From the NCBI RefSeq assembly GCF_010894435.1, contig NZ_JAAIXZ010000014.1, positions 248,001 through 312,000 on the forward strand: a stretch of 64,000 bases of DNA, written 5' to 3'. A program made the position numbers and the translations under genes. The stretch's first letter is position 1; each line of letters starts with the position of its first letter. This DNA is from Pyxidicoccus trucidator. GTDB taxonomy: Bacteria > Myxococcota > Myxococcia > Myxococcales > Myxococcaceae. Positions 9,255 through 18,835 of the stretch are shown in pieces. The notes under the pieces were generated by a model that made no database searches, had not been told where the DNA came from, and saw only the letters and a list, made by a program, of their open reading frames with translations.

Positions 9255-9255
9255 G
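9239..9255. promoter_or_regulatory. Perfect 17-bp palindrome upstream of acyl-CoA dehydrogenase
   Basis: CCTACATATTATGTAGG has perfect 8-bp arms around one central base, is AT-rich in a GC-rich setting, and lies 38 bp before the ATG at 9293. It contains TATTAT, usable as a -10 element. The placement fits an operator over a promoter for the acyl-CoA dehydrogenase genes. It could instead be a weak stem-loop at the end of the preceding gene. Confidence 0.45.
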
Positions 9256-9292
9256 CCCCCTTCTTTCTCTAATCCTCCCGCTGAGGAGCCTC

Positions 9293-10435
<1,143 letters not shown>

Positions 10436-10440
10436 GCGAC

Positions 10441-10887
10441 ATGAAGCGGGTACTTCTCCCAGCGGTCCTTCTTGTGTCGGCGGTGGCGCTCGCTCAGGGC
10501 GCTCCCGCGAAGAAGCCCTCCGGCGGGAAGCCCGCCCCGGCGACGGCCCCCGCGAAGAGCGAGGGGCCGGACGTCGAGCGCCTGCCCTTCACCCCGGACT
10601 CCATCCGCCAGGTCGTCACGTACCACCAGCCTCGTATCCAGGAGTGCTACGAGGACCACATGGCGGAGAAGGACAAGAAGGTAGAGGGCAAGCTGAAGAC
10701 GTCCTTCACCATCGACGCCAACGGGCTGGTGAAGGGCGCCAAGGTGGTGAAGAAGGCGAGCACGCTGAAGGACCCGAACCTTCACGACTGCGTGGTGGCC
10801 GTGCTGTCGTCCATGACGTTCCCCAAGCCTCCGGACGGCGCGGACCACCCCATCGAGTACCCGTTCAACCTCAAGGCCATCGAGTAG
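10441..10887 (+). CDS. Secreted AgmX/PglI C-terminal domain protein (148 aa)
   Basis: This is a small exported protein with signal peptide MKRVLLPAVLLVSAVALAQG, a lysine/proline/alanine-rich linker (about 22-45) and a C-terminal domain of about 95 residues. The motifs HQPRIQECYE, KLKTSFTIDANGLVKGAKVV and LHDCVVAVLSSMTFPKP match the AgmX/PglI C-terminal module, which resembles TonB-type energy transducers. Two cysteines (in QECYE and HDC) could form the disulfide seen in the family. It sits 5 bp after one acyl-CoA dehydrogenase and 10 bp before the next, so it is co-transcribed, but a metabolic link is not evident. Confidence 0.8.
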   Translation: MKRVLLPAVLLVSAVALAQGAPAKKPSGGKPAPATAPAKSEGPDVERLPFTPDSIRQVVTYHQPRIQECYEDHMAEKDKKVEGKLKTSFTIDANGLVKGAKVVKKASTLKDPNLHDCVVAVLSSMTFPKPPDGADHPIEYPFNLKAIE

Positions 10888-10897
10888 GAATCCCGCC

Positions 10898-12043
10898 GTG
10901 AACCTCGAGCTGACCGAGACCCAGACGCTGATCCGCGACACCGCCCGCAAGTTCGCGCGCGAGCGCGTGGCCCCCCAGGCCCGCACGTTGGACCGTGAGG
11001 AGCGCTTCCCCACGGAGCTCTACAAGGAGATGGGCGAGCTGGGGCTGCTGGGGGTGAACATCCCGGCGAAGTACGGCGGCTCGGAGGCGGGCACCGTCTC
11101 CTACGCGCTGGCGATGATGGAGATGGCGGCGGCGGACGCCTCCACCTCGGTCACCATGGCCGTGACGAACATGTGCGCGGAGCTGATCCACGCGTTCGGC
11201 ACCGAGGCGCAGCGCGAGAAGTTCGTCACGCGGCTGGTCTCCGGCGAGGCGATTGCCGGCTCCTTCGCGCTGTCCGAGCCGCACGCGGGCTCCGACCCGG
11301 GCGCGATGCGCACCTCCGCGGTGAAGCGCGGGGACACGTACGTCCTCAACGGCAGCAAGCAGTGGATCACCTCCGGCGAGTTCGCGGGCGTCATGGTGGT
11401 GTGGGCGCGCACCTCCCCGGCGGGGAACAAGGGCCTGTCCTGCTTCATCGTGGAGGGCGGAACGAAGGGCCTCATCATCGGCAAGCATGAGGACAAGATG
11501 GGGCTGCGCGCCTCGAACACGGTGTCGCTCACGTTCGAGGACTGCGTGATTCCGGCGGCGAACCTCCTGGGCCAGGAAGGGCAGGGCTTCCGGCTGGCGA
11601 TGACGGCGCTGGACGGCGGGCGCATCGGCATCGCCTCGCAGGCGTGCGGCGTGGGCCGGGCGGCGCTGGAGGCCAGCGTGGCCTACACGAAGGACCGCAA
11701 GGCCTTCGGCCAGTCCGTCGCCGACTTCCAGGGCCCGCGCTTCATGATGGCGGACATGAAGACGCAGCTGGACGCGGCGGAGCTGCTGACGCTGCGCGCG
11801 GCCTACATGAAGGAGCAGGGCCAGCCGTTCTCCCGCGAGGCCTCCATGGCGAAGCTGTTCGCCAGCGAGATGAGCAACAAGCTGGCTGACAAGGCCGTGC
11901 AGCTCCACGGCGGCTACGGCTACATCGACGAGTTCCCGGTGGAGCGGTACTTCCGCGACGCCCGCGTGCAGACCATCTACGAGGGCACCAGCGAGGTGCA
12001 GCGCATGGTCATCGCCCGCGAGAGCTTCAAGCTGCTGGGCTGA
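10898..12043 (+). CDS. Acyl-CoA dehydrogenase (second copy)
   Basis: This is a paralogue of the dehydrogenase at 9293 (381 aa, GTG start with an AGGA site). The flavin/substrate signature LSEPHAGSDPGAM, NGSKQWITSGE and the catalytic IYEGTSEVQR glutamate (E362) are present. Active-site-adjacent residues differ from the first copy (for example MEMAAADASTSVTMAV in place of VEEISRGCASTGVIVS), implying a different acyl-CoA preference. It ends the rightward acyl-CoA operon; a strong stem-loop follows seven bases after the stop. Confidence 0.92.
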   Translation: MNLELTETQTLIRDTARKFARERVAPQARTLDREERFPTELYKEMGELGLLGVNIPAKYGGSEAGTVSYALAMMEMAAADASTSVTMAVTNMCAELIHAFGTEAQREKFVTRLVSGEAIAGSFALSEPHAGSDPGAMRTSAVKRGDTYVLNGSKQWITSGEFAGVMVVWARTSPAGNKGLSCFIVEGGTKGLIIGKHEDKMGLRASNTVSLTFEDCVIPAANLLGQEGQGFRLAMTALDGGRIGIASQACGVGRAALEASVAYTKDRKAFGQSVADFQGPRFMMADMKTQLDAAELLTLRAAYMKEQGQPFSREASMAKLFASEMSNKLADKAVQLHGGYGYIDEFPVERYFRDARVQTIYEGTSEVQRMVIARESFKLLG

Positions 12044-12049
12044 AGTCGA

Positions 12050-12076
12050 GCGGTCCGCCGTGTCCCGGCGGACCGC
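12050..12076. terminator. Bidirectional stem-loop between convergent genes
   Basis: GCGGTCCGCC (12050-12059) pairs perfectly with GGCGGACCGC (12067-12076) around a 7-base loop. The stem sits between the stop of the acyl-CoA dehydrogenase (12043) and the stop of the convergent peptidase (12097), the expected place for a terminator serving both. There is no long U-tract, as is common in such GC-rich genomes. Confidence 0.7.
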
Positions 12077-12096
12077 CTTCCCGAACGTCATTCCAT

Positions 12097-15000
12097 TCAG
12101 GTTCCGGGCTGGCAGTTCAGGTACGCGAGCTGGGTCGTGTCCGTGTCCACGTAGCACCAGTAGCCCTGGGTGCGCTCGTTCCCCCAGGTGTCCTTCGCCG
12201 TGACGCTCATGGGCCAACTGCTATTCGTGTTCCAGCTGAACGTCCACTGGGCCGTGAAGGGCGGCTGCGTCAGCGTGAAGTCGAAGGCAAGAAGCCCGGT
12301 CATCCGGACGGACTGAACGCCATGCGGATCGGTCACGTTGCCCGCGGAGACGATGTATGAGTGGCCGGCGCCGAAGATGCTGAACTGGAACCCGGGGCCG
12401 GTGTTGTCCGCGGTCACCGTCCGCGTCTCCGGGCTGCTCGCCGCCCCGTAGATGTCGGAGCAGTGGAACAGCACCGTGTAGTTCCCGTCCGCCCGATTCG
12501 AGGTGTCGACCTCGAACTGGTAGGGCGCGGTGTTGTCCGACTGGACGATGACGCCGTTCTCCCGCATCTCGACGTGATTCACGCCCTCCGTGTCGGTGCA
12601 TTGGACGGTGAACTTCGGCTTCTTGGGCTGGCTGTCGTCGCGGGCGATGCCGGTGATGACGGGCGGGGTGAAGTTCTTGGTGAACACCGTCTGGAAGTTC
12701 GCCGTGTTGCCGCACGAGTCACGGACGAGGGCCTGGAATGTGTGCGCACCGGGGGCCATCGAGGTGCCGAAGATGAGCACGTAGCCGGGCGTGGTGGGCT
12801 GGGCCACCAGGTTGGCGTCCACGTACAGCGCATACGGGTAGGTGATGCCGCAGGTGTCCGAGACGCCCACGGTGAGCGTCACCTGGGTGCCCGACTGGGT
12901 GGTGTTGAGGCTCACCGTGGGCGGCTGCAGGTCGCGGGGCGCGGCCTGCATCGCCACGCTCTTGTTGCCGAAGGAGTCGGTGACCTCCACGTAGAGGTTG
13001 TGGGCCAGCGCGTCGAGCGGTGAGTACGACGCCTGGTACGACGTCGCGGAGTTCGTCCGCGTGGCGAAGACCAGCCCGTCCACCTTGAAGTCCACGCGGG
13101 TGATGGTGGAGGCGTCCGACACGGAGGCGTTGACGCTGAAGGGCGGGTTGCCGCTACCCACCGTCATCGTCACGGTGGGCCGGGTGTTGTCCACCTTCAG
13201 GGCGTGGCTGAGGCTGGTGACGTTGAAGTAGGCGTCGTACACCTTGATGACCAGGTTGTAGGTGCCGTCGGTCCAGGTCGAGGTGTCCAAGCCCTGCTGG
13301 TACGGAGGGGCGAACACCGTGCCCAGCACCTGGGCGCCATTGAGGAACTCGACCATGGCGACACCAGAGGGGTCATTCGCCGTGACGGTGAGCAGGGGCT
13401 GCTTGGGCGGGCCGGAGCGGGAGACCGAGGCGGTGGGCCCCGCCTTGTCCAGGAACACCGTCACCGTGCGGGTGACCTCGTTGTTCCACACGTCCCAGGC
13501 CCTGAGCTGGACGGTGTGGTTACCGGTGGCGAGCGAGGCGCCGGAGAGGTGCTGGGTGAACTGCCAGCCCGTCAGGGTATGGGTTTGAGCGCCGCCGTCG
13601 ACCACGAGTTGGGGGGGCGTGTAGAACTGGTTGGGAGTCTCGGCGTCGGAGATGGTGCCGGAGCACTCGAGGTCCAGCTGCACCTGGAGGCACGTCAGGG
13701 TGGCCTGGGGCGGGGTGGTGTCGGGAGGGAAGCCCACGTTGATGGCCGCGAAGGCGAAGGCCGTCGCCTTCTTCAGCGGCCCACCATGGAAGCCCTCCAG
13801 GGCGGTCGCCGCGGCGAGCGCGGCCTGGCGAGCACCGACGTAGTCAGTGCCCAGCGGAAGCAGCTCCACCGCCTTGCCCCAGATGCGGGCGGCCTTGGTG
13901 GGACCGACGCCGGAGAAGCCCGCGGGGACCCGGTGGCAGGCTCCAGGGGCGCAGCCATAGGCCAGCAGCACGAACATCCGGGCGAGCGGACCGCCGGACT
14001 GGTGGTTCTCCTCACCACCGATGCCGCTGAACCACTCGTCGTAGAGCGGCGAACGGAAGTCGCGGAAGGTAAGGCCTGTCTCTTCCCCCAGGGTGAAGTT
14101 CGAGTCGCGCGGGGTCACCGTGTCGAGGTCGTTCCACGTCCGTCGCAGCCGCAGGGCGTCGCGGCCAAGCTCGGTCATGAAGCCGATGATGTCCCCCGTG
14201 CCCTCGTTCATCCCGGCCTCCTCCGAGCGCTTGGTCGAGAACAACGTGGGGTCGCCGGCCAGCTCCCGCATGAAGAAGTCATGGCCGAGCTCGTGGGCGA
14301 CGACGTCGGTGGTCGTCAGGGGCTTCATGAGTCCGGAGGTCAGGGGATGGACGCGGTAGCCAAGCTGGATGGACGGCACGCGGGGCTGAGGGCTGTAGGT
14401 TGCGTTGTTCAGGGGATAGTGGACCCGGACCAGGAACGGCGTGCCATCCCCGGCGGGGCCGTTCCTTCCGAGGATGGTCTCGAAGAAGGTCCACGTGAGG
14501 TTCACGGCGTGGAGCGCATCCACTGCCGCGGTCTCGCCGTTGGCGCTGTCCGGCGCGGCGTTGTACGCGAAGAAGTTCCCGTCGCCGAAGCTCGCATCGT
14601 CGCTGGAGTACTCATCGTAGGTGATGACCTTGCCCTCGCTGACAAAGCTCGCCTGGTAGGTGTTCCGTCGCGGGTCGGAGAGCCAGTAGGCGTTGGTGCT
14701 GGAGTCGAAGGACGTGGAGAAGGTGAAGGTGCCCGCGTAGCGACCGCGGCCGGTGACGTTCCGGAAGGTGCCGGGAAGGGGAGGGGGAAGGGTGTGCACC
14801 TCGAGCGGATCCAGCCGCAGCAGCGCTCCGGAGCGGGCATCCACCTCCGCGCGCCAGCGCCGGTGCCCCGCGGAGTCCGGCTCCCCGGTGGACAGCTCCA
14901 GCCGGTAGATGAGCGTCAGGCCCGTCACCACCCGCTCGAAGTGCTCGGCGTTGGGGCGCTCGGAGGCGGGGGCGTCTGGCTTGAGCCGCCGCTCCTCGCG

Positions 15001-15399
15001 CGGCAGCAGCACGAGCTGGCCCTGCTCCACCCGGCCGGACGCGTCCTTCAGCCCGGTCAGCGCGACGGCCTCGGCGCGGGCCTGGGGAACCCGGGGCTGC
15101 GTGTCGACAGCGGCGGCCGGCTCGAAGCGGACATTGGGGAAGAGGGTGACTCCGTGCGCCGTCTTCGCCTCCAGGCCCCAGATGGGAACGCCCTGGAAGT
15201 GCAGCTCATGGCGGTTCCCCCTTTCGTCCCGTGACTGGACCAGCGCTACCTGCCGGAGGTCGAAGCCGCGCGCGGTGACGAGCCGCTCGGCTTCGGCCTG
15301 CGCCGGGGGCTTCTCGGGCTCCGGGGGCTGCTGCTGCGTGGGCCCACATGCGGTGAGGAGGATGGCGAGACCGAGGGACAACCAGGTGTGGAGCTTCAT
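12097..15399 (-). CDS. Lipoprotein M4 (thermolysin-type) metallopeptidase with Ig-like repeats
   Basis: This is a cell-surface or released zinc endopeptidase of 1100 aa. In order it has a lipoprotein signal peptide (lipobox LTAC, C18), an FTP/PepSY-type propeptide (about 35-200, with GFDLRQVALVQ and HELHFQGVPIWG), and the M4 catalytic domain (about 215-555). A long tail of Ig-like beta domains follows (about 560-1100), each with (T/D)NT(R/A)P-type linkers and WTDGTYNLVIKVYD-like strands. Zinc ligands are HELGH (369-373) and E399 in MNEGTGDI; H466 in ENHQSGG fits the transition-state histidine. The catalytic set therefore looks complete. RBS GAGAGGAAG precedes the ATG. It follows its paralogue by 22 bp, so the two are one transcript. 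Confidence 0.88.
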   Translation of the reverse strand: MKLHTWLSLGLAILLTACGPTQQQPPEPEKPPAQAEAERLVTARGFDLRQVALVQSRDERGNRHELHFQGVPIWGLEAKTAHGVTLFPNVRFEPAAAVDTQPRVPQARAEAVALTGLKDASGRVEQGQLVLLPREERRLKPDAPASERPNAEHFERVVTGLTLIYRLELSTGEPDSAGHRRWRAEVDARSGALLRLDPLEVHTLPPPLPGTFRNVTGRGRYAGTFTFSTSFDSSTNAYWLSDPRRNTYQASFVSEGKVITYDEYSSDDASFGDGNFFAYNAAPDSANGETAAVDALHAVNLTWTFFETILGRNGPAGDGTPFLVRVHYPLNNATYSPQPRVPSIQLGYRVHPLTSGLMKPLTTTDVVAHELGHDFFMRELAGDPTLFSTKRSEEAGMNEGTGDIIGFMTELGRDALRLRRTWNDLDTVTPRDSNFTLGEETGLTFRDFRSPLYDEWFSGIGGEENHQSGGPLARMFVLLAYGCAPGACHRVPAGFSGVGPTKAARIWGKAVELLPLGTDYVGARQAALAAATALEGFHGGPLKKATAFAFAAINVGFPPDTTPPQATLTCLQVQLDLECSGTISDAETPNQFYTPPQLVVDGGAQTHTLTGWQFTQHLSGASLATGNHTVQLRAWDVWNNEVTRTVTVFLDKAGPTASVSRSGPPKQPLLTVTANDPSGVAMVEFLNGAQVLGTVFAPPYQQGLDTSTWTDGTYNLVIKVYDAYFNVTSLSHALKVDNTRPTVTMTVGSGNPPFSVNASVSDASTITRVDFKVDGLVFATRTNSATSYQASYSPLDALAHNLYVEVTDSFGNKSVAMQAAPRDLQPPTVSLNTTQSGTQVTLTVGVSDTCGITYPYALYVDANLVAQPTTPGYVLIFGTSMAPGAHTFQALVRDSCGNTANFQTVFTKNFTPPVITGIARDDSQPKKPKFTVQCTDTEGVNHVEMRENGVIVQSDNTAPYQFEVDTSNRADGNYTVLFHCSDIYGAASSPETRTVTADNTGPGFQFSIFGAGHSYIVSAGNVTDPHGVQSVRMTGLLAFDFTLTQPPFTAQWTFSWNTNSSWPMSVTAKDTWGNERTQGYWCYVDTDTTQLAYLNCQPGT

Positions 15400-15421
15400 G
15401 GGGTTCTTCCTCTCACCAGGC

Positions 15422-18400
15422 TCAGAGCGGCTGGCAGATCAGGTACGCGTTCTGGGTGGAGGCCGTGTTCATGTAGCACCGGCGGCTGAGCGTGGACGTG
15501 TTGCCCCAGGCGTCCTTCGCCGTGACGTAGAACGGAAGGTCGCTCTGGATGAGCGCGGTGCCGGGGATGAACCACTGGTAGCCGTAGGGCGCCTGCGTCA
15601 GCGTGATGGTGAAGGCCGGTATCACCAGCCCACCCGCCAGGGTGACGGACTGGATGCCTCGCGGGTCCGCCACGCTGCCGGCCAGGACCTGATACGAGCG
15701 GCCCGAGCCGTAGACGGAGAAGCTGTTGATGCTGGGGCCGGTGTTGTCCGCCGTCACCGTCCGGGTCTCCGGTGTGCTCGCCACCCCGTGGAGGTCGGAG
15801 CAGTGGAACAGCACGGAGTAGCTCCCGTCCGTCCGTGCCGTGGTGTCCACCACGAACTCGTAGGGCGCGGTGTTGTCTGACTGGACCACCACGCCGTTCT
15901 CCCGCATCTCGACATGGTGGACGCCGTCGGTGTCCGTGCACTGGACGGTGAACTTCGGCTTCTTGGGCTGGGTGTCGTCGCGGGTGATGGAGTTGATGAC
16001 GGGCGGGGACGCGGACCGGGAGAACGTCGCCTGGAAGTCCGCCGTGTTCCCACACCCGTCCTGGACGAGGGCCCGGAACTGGTGCTCTCCGGGCTCCACG
16101 GAGGTGCCGAGGTCCAGCACGTGGCTGTCCGTCATGGGTTGGGCCTTCAGGGTGCCATCGACGTACAGCGAATACGGGTACTGGATGCCGCAGGTGTCGG
16201 AGACGCCCACGTTGAGCTTCACCGTGGTGGCCGTCTGGCTCACGCTGAAGGTGACGTCGGGCGGCTTCAAGTCCCTGGGCGCCGCCAGCCCCACCACGCG
16301 GGTGTTGCCGAAGGCGTCGGTCACCTCCACGGAGAGGTTGTGGGCCACCGGGTCCAGGGGCAGGTACTCCGCCTGGTACGCCGCCGCGGAGTTCGTGAAG
16401 GTGGCGAAGACCACCCCGTCCACCTTGAAGTCCGCGCGGACCAGCGGCGAGGCATCCGCCACGGTGGCCGTGACAGTGAAGGGCGGGCCGCTCGTGCCCA
16501 CGGCCAGCGCCACGTTGGGCGGGGTGTTGTCCACCACCAGCGGGTAGTTGAGGGTGGTGACGTTCTGGAAGCGGTCGTACGCCTTGATGACCATGGGGTA
16601 CGTGCCGTCGGTCCACGTCGAGGTGTCGAACCCGTACTCATAGGGAGGCACCGCCACATAGGCCATCAGCGTGGTGCCCCGGAGGAAGTCGACCGTGGAG
16701 ATGCCCGAGGGGTCATTGGCCGCGACGAAGAACACGGGCTGCTTCGGAGGGCCGGAGCGGGTGAGCCACGCCTGGGGCGGCGTCTTGTCGATGGAGACCG
16801 TCACCGTGCGGGTGACCTCGTTGTTCCACAGGTCCCAGGCCCTCAGCTGGACGGTGTGGCTGCCGGCCGCGAGGCCCGGGAAGCGGTGGGTGAACTGCCA
16901 GCCTGGCATCGTGTGGGTCTGCGTGCCGTCCAGCACCAGCACCGGCGCCCTGGCGGACTGGTTGGGAGTCTCCGCGTCGGAGATGGTGCCGGTGCACTCG
17001 AGGTCCGCGACCACCTGCTGGCAGCTCAGGGTGGCCTGGGGAGGGGTGTTCTCGGGAGGGAAGCCCACGTTGATGGCCGCGAACGCGAAGCCCACCTTCC
17101 GCATCAGGGGGCCGCCCACGTAGCCGTCCATGGCCATCGCCGCGTTGAGTGCCGCCTGGCGGGTCTGGAGGTAGTCGGCGCCCATGGGCAGCGCCTCCAC
17201 CGCCCTGGCCCAGATGCGTGCCGCGGTCAGGGGCCCGGTGCCGGTGAAGCCGCCGGGCACCAGCGGGCACTGCCAGCCCGTGGTCGGATCGCCGGAAGGC
17301 GGCATGGCCTGGCAGCCCCAGGCCAGCAGCAGGAACATCCGGGCGAAGGGGCCTCCCGCGTCGTGCTCCTCCAGGTCGCCGATGCCGTCGAACCACTCGG
17401 AGTACAGCGGGATGAGGAGGTTGCGGGCGCTGAGGACCGCCTGCTCCCCGACGGTGAGGTTGGAGCTCTGCAGGGGCGTCTGGTCGATGTTGAGCAGGGC
17501 CCGTCCCGAGCGCACGGTGTCGCGGCTGAGCTCGGTCATGAACCCGCTGATGTCTCCCGCGCCCTCGTTCAGCCCGGCCAGCTCGGAGTTGCCTTGTGGG
17601 AAGTTCGAGGGAATGCCGGCCACCTCCCTCATGAAGAACTCGTGGCCGAGCTCGTGGCCGATGATGTCGGTGGTCGCCAGGGTCTTCCAGGTGCTGCCGC
17701 TGTTGGGGTAGGAGCTGTAGCCCACGATGATGGACGGGGGGCTGGAGTAGGCGAGGTAGGACGCGTTCCCGCTGGTGTGGTGCACCTTGATCTTCATGCC
17801 CTTGCCCGTATTGCCGGGGCCGCTCCGTCCGAGGAGCGTCTCGTAGAAGCTCCACGCCATGTTCACGGCGTAGTAGGCGTCCACGGCCGCCGTCTCGCCG
17901 TTGGCGCTGGCAGCACCGGCGCCAGGCGAGAAGAGCTGCCCGTTGCCGAAGCTCGTGTCGGGGCTCCCGTAGTCCGCGTAGGAGAGGGTCCGGCCGCCGG
18001 GCGTCGGGTACGCGTACTGGTACTCGTTGCCGCGGGGGTCCTCGAGCCAGTGCGGGGGCGAGTCGGTGCTCACGTAGAGGACGGAAAAGGGGAAGGTGCC
18101 CGCGTAGTAGCCGTAGCCGGTCCCCTTCTTGTAGGTGTTGCGCCACTGGTTGACTTCGAGCGAGTCCCGCCGCAGCACCCGTCCTGAGCGGGCGTCCACC
18201 CGCGCCATCCAGCCCCGCTCGTCTCCGGGCTCACCGGTGGACAGCTGCACCCGGTAGATGAGCGTCAGGTCCGTCACCACCCGCTCGAAGTGCGCGGCGT
18301 TGAGGCGCCCGGAGGCGGGGGCGTCCGGCCTGCGCCGGCGCTCCTCGCGCGGAACGAGCACCAGCCGGGTGGCCTCCACGCGCCCGGACGGGTCCTTCAG

Positions 18401-18751
18401 CTCCGCCAGGGCGGCGGCCTCTGCCTGGGCCTGGGTGATGTGGGGCTTCGTCTCGGGGTGTCCGGCCGGCGCGAAGCGGGCGTTGGTGAGGTGCGTCACC
18501 CCGTGCGCCGTCTTCGCCTCCAGGCCCCAGATGGGCACGCCCTGGAAGTGCAGCTCGTGCCGGTTCTCCGCTTCATCCTGCGCGGGGACCAGCGCTGCCT
18601 CCCGGAGGTCGAAGCCCTGCGCCTTGGCGAGATGCTCGGCCTGGACCTGGGCCGTGGACTTCTCGCGCTCCACGGACTCCACCTGCGCGGGCTCACCACA
18701 CCCCGCGCACACGACGACAACGCTGCTCAGCAGCCACCTGCGAAACGACAT
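15422..18751 (-). CDS. Lipoprotein M4 (thermolysin-type) metallopeptidase, paralogue
   Basis: I chose the ATG at 18751 because an AGAGGGGG site sits directly before it and it begins a clean lipoprotein signal (VVVVCAGC, C18). An ATG nine codons upstream is in frame but lies in front of that site. The protein has 1109 aa, with the same layout as the neighbour at 12097: propeptide (about 35-200), M4 domain with HELGH (366-370), E396 in LNEGAGD and H463 in EEHDAGG, then Ig-like repeats to the C terminus. The last 450 residues are very similar between the two, so this is a tandem duplication. It lies downstream of the PKS-NRPS-exporter genes on the same strand, with 84 bp to the exporter stop. 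Confidence 0.87.
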   Translation of the reverse strand: MSFRRWLLSSVVVVCAGCGEPAQVESVEREKSTAQVQAEHLAKAQGFDLREAALVPAQDEAENRHELHFQGVPIWGLEAKTAHGVTHLTNARFAPAGHPETKPHITQAQAEAAALAELKDPSGRVEATRLVLVPREERRRRPDAPASGRLNAAHFERVVTDLTLIYRVQLSTGEPGDERGWMARVDARSGRVLRRDSLEVNQWRNTYKKGTGYGYYAGTFPFSVLYVSTDSPPHWLEDPRGNEYQYAYPTPGGRTLSYADYGSPDTSFGNGQLFSPGAGAASANGETAAVDAYYAVNMAWSFYETLLGRSGPGNTGKGMKIKVHHTSGNASYLAYSSPPSIIVGYSSYPNSGSTWKTLATTDIIGHELGHEFFMREVAGIPSNFPQGNSELAGLNEGAGDISGFMTELSRDTVRSGRALLNIDQTPLQSSNLTVGEQAVLSARNLLIPLYSEWFDGIGDLEEHDAGGPFARMFLLLAWGCQAMPPSGDPTTGWQCPLVPGGFTGTGPLTAARIWARAVEALPMGADYLQTRQAALNAAMAMDGYVGGPLMRKVGFAFAAINVGFPPENTPPQATLSCQQVVADLECTGTISDAETPNQSARAPVLVLDGTQTHTMPGWQFTHRFPGLAAGSHTVQLRAWDLWNNEVTRTVTVSIDKTPPQAWLTRSGPPKQPVFFVAANDPSGISTVDFLRGTTLMAYVAVPPYEYGFDTSTWTDGTYPMVIKAYDRFQNVTTLNYPLVVDNTPPNVALAVGTSGPPFTVTATVADASPLVRADFKVDGVVFATFTNSAAAYQAEYLPLDPVAHNLSVEVTDAFGNTRVVGLAAPRDLKPPDVTFSVSQTATTVKLNVGVSDTCGIQYPYSLYVDGTLKAQPMTDSHVLDLGTSVEPGEHQFRALVQDGCGNTADFQATFSRSASPPVINSITRDDTQPKKPKFTVQCTDTDGVHHVEMRENGVVVQSDNTAPYEFVVDTTARTDGSYSVLFHCSDLHGVASTPETRTVTADNTGPSINSFSVYGSGRSYQVLAGSVADPRGIQSVTLAGGLVIPAFTITLTQAPYGYQWFIPGTALIQSDLPFYVTAKDAWGNTSTLSRRCYMNTASTQNAYLICQPL

Positions 18752-18770
18752 GGGAACTTCCCCCTCTATT

Positions 18771-18787
18771 CTGGCCATACCGGCCAG
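18771..18787. promoter_or_regulatory. Palindrome upstream of the peptidase pair
   Basis: CTGGCCATACCGGCCAG has perfect 6-bp arms (CTGGCC/GGCCAG) around five bases and lies about 20 bp above the start at 18751, in the 84-bp gap after the exporter gene. It may be an operator giving the peptidase pair its own control, or an RNA hairpin within a longer transcript. I found no convincing -35/-10 pair beside it. Confidence 0.35.
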
Positions 18788-18835
18788 CCCACCATTGTCG
18801 TGAGGAGGAAGAAAAAGGTTCCGCGCCGCGAGGCG

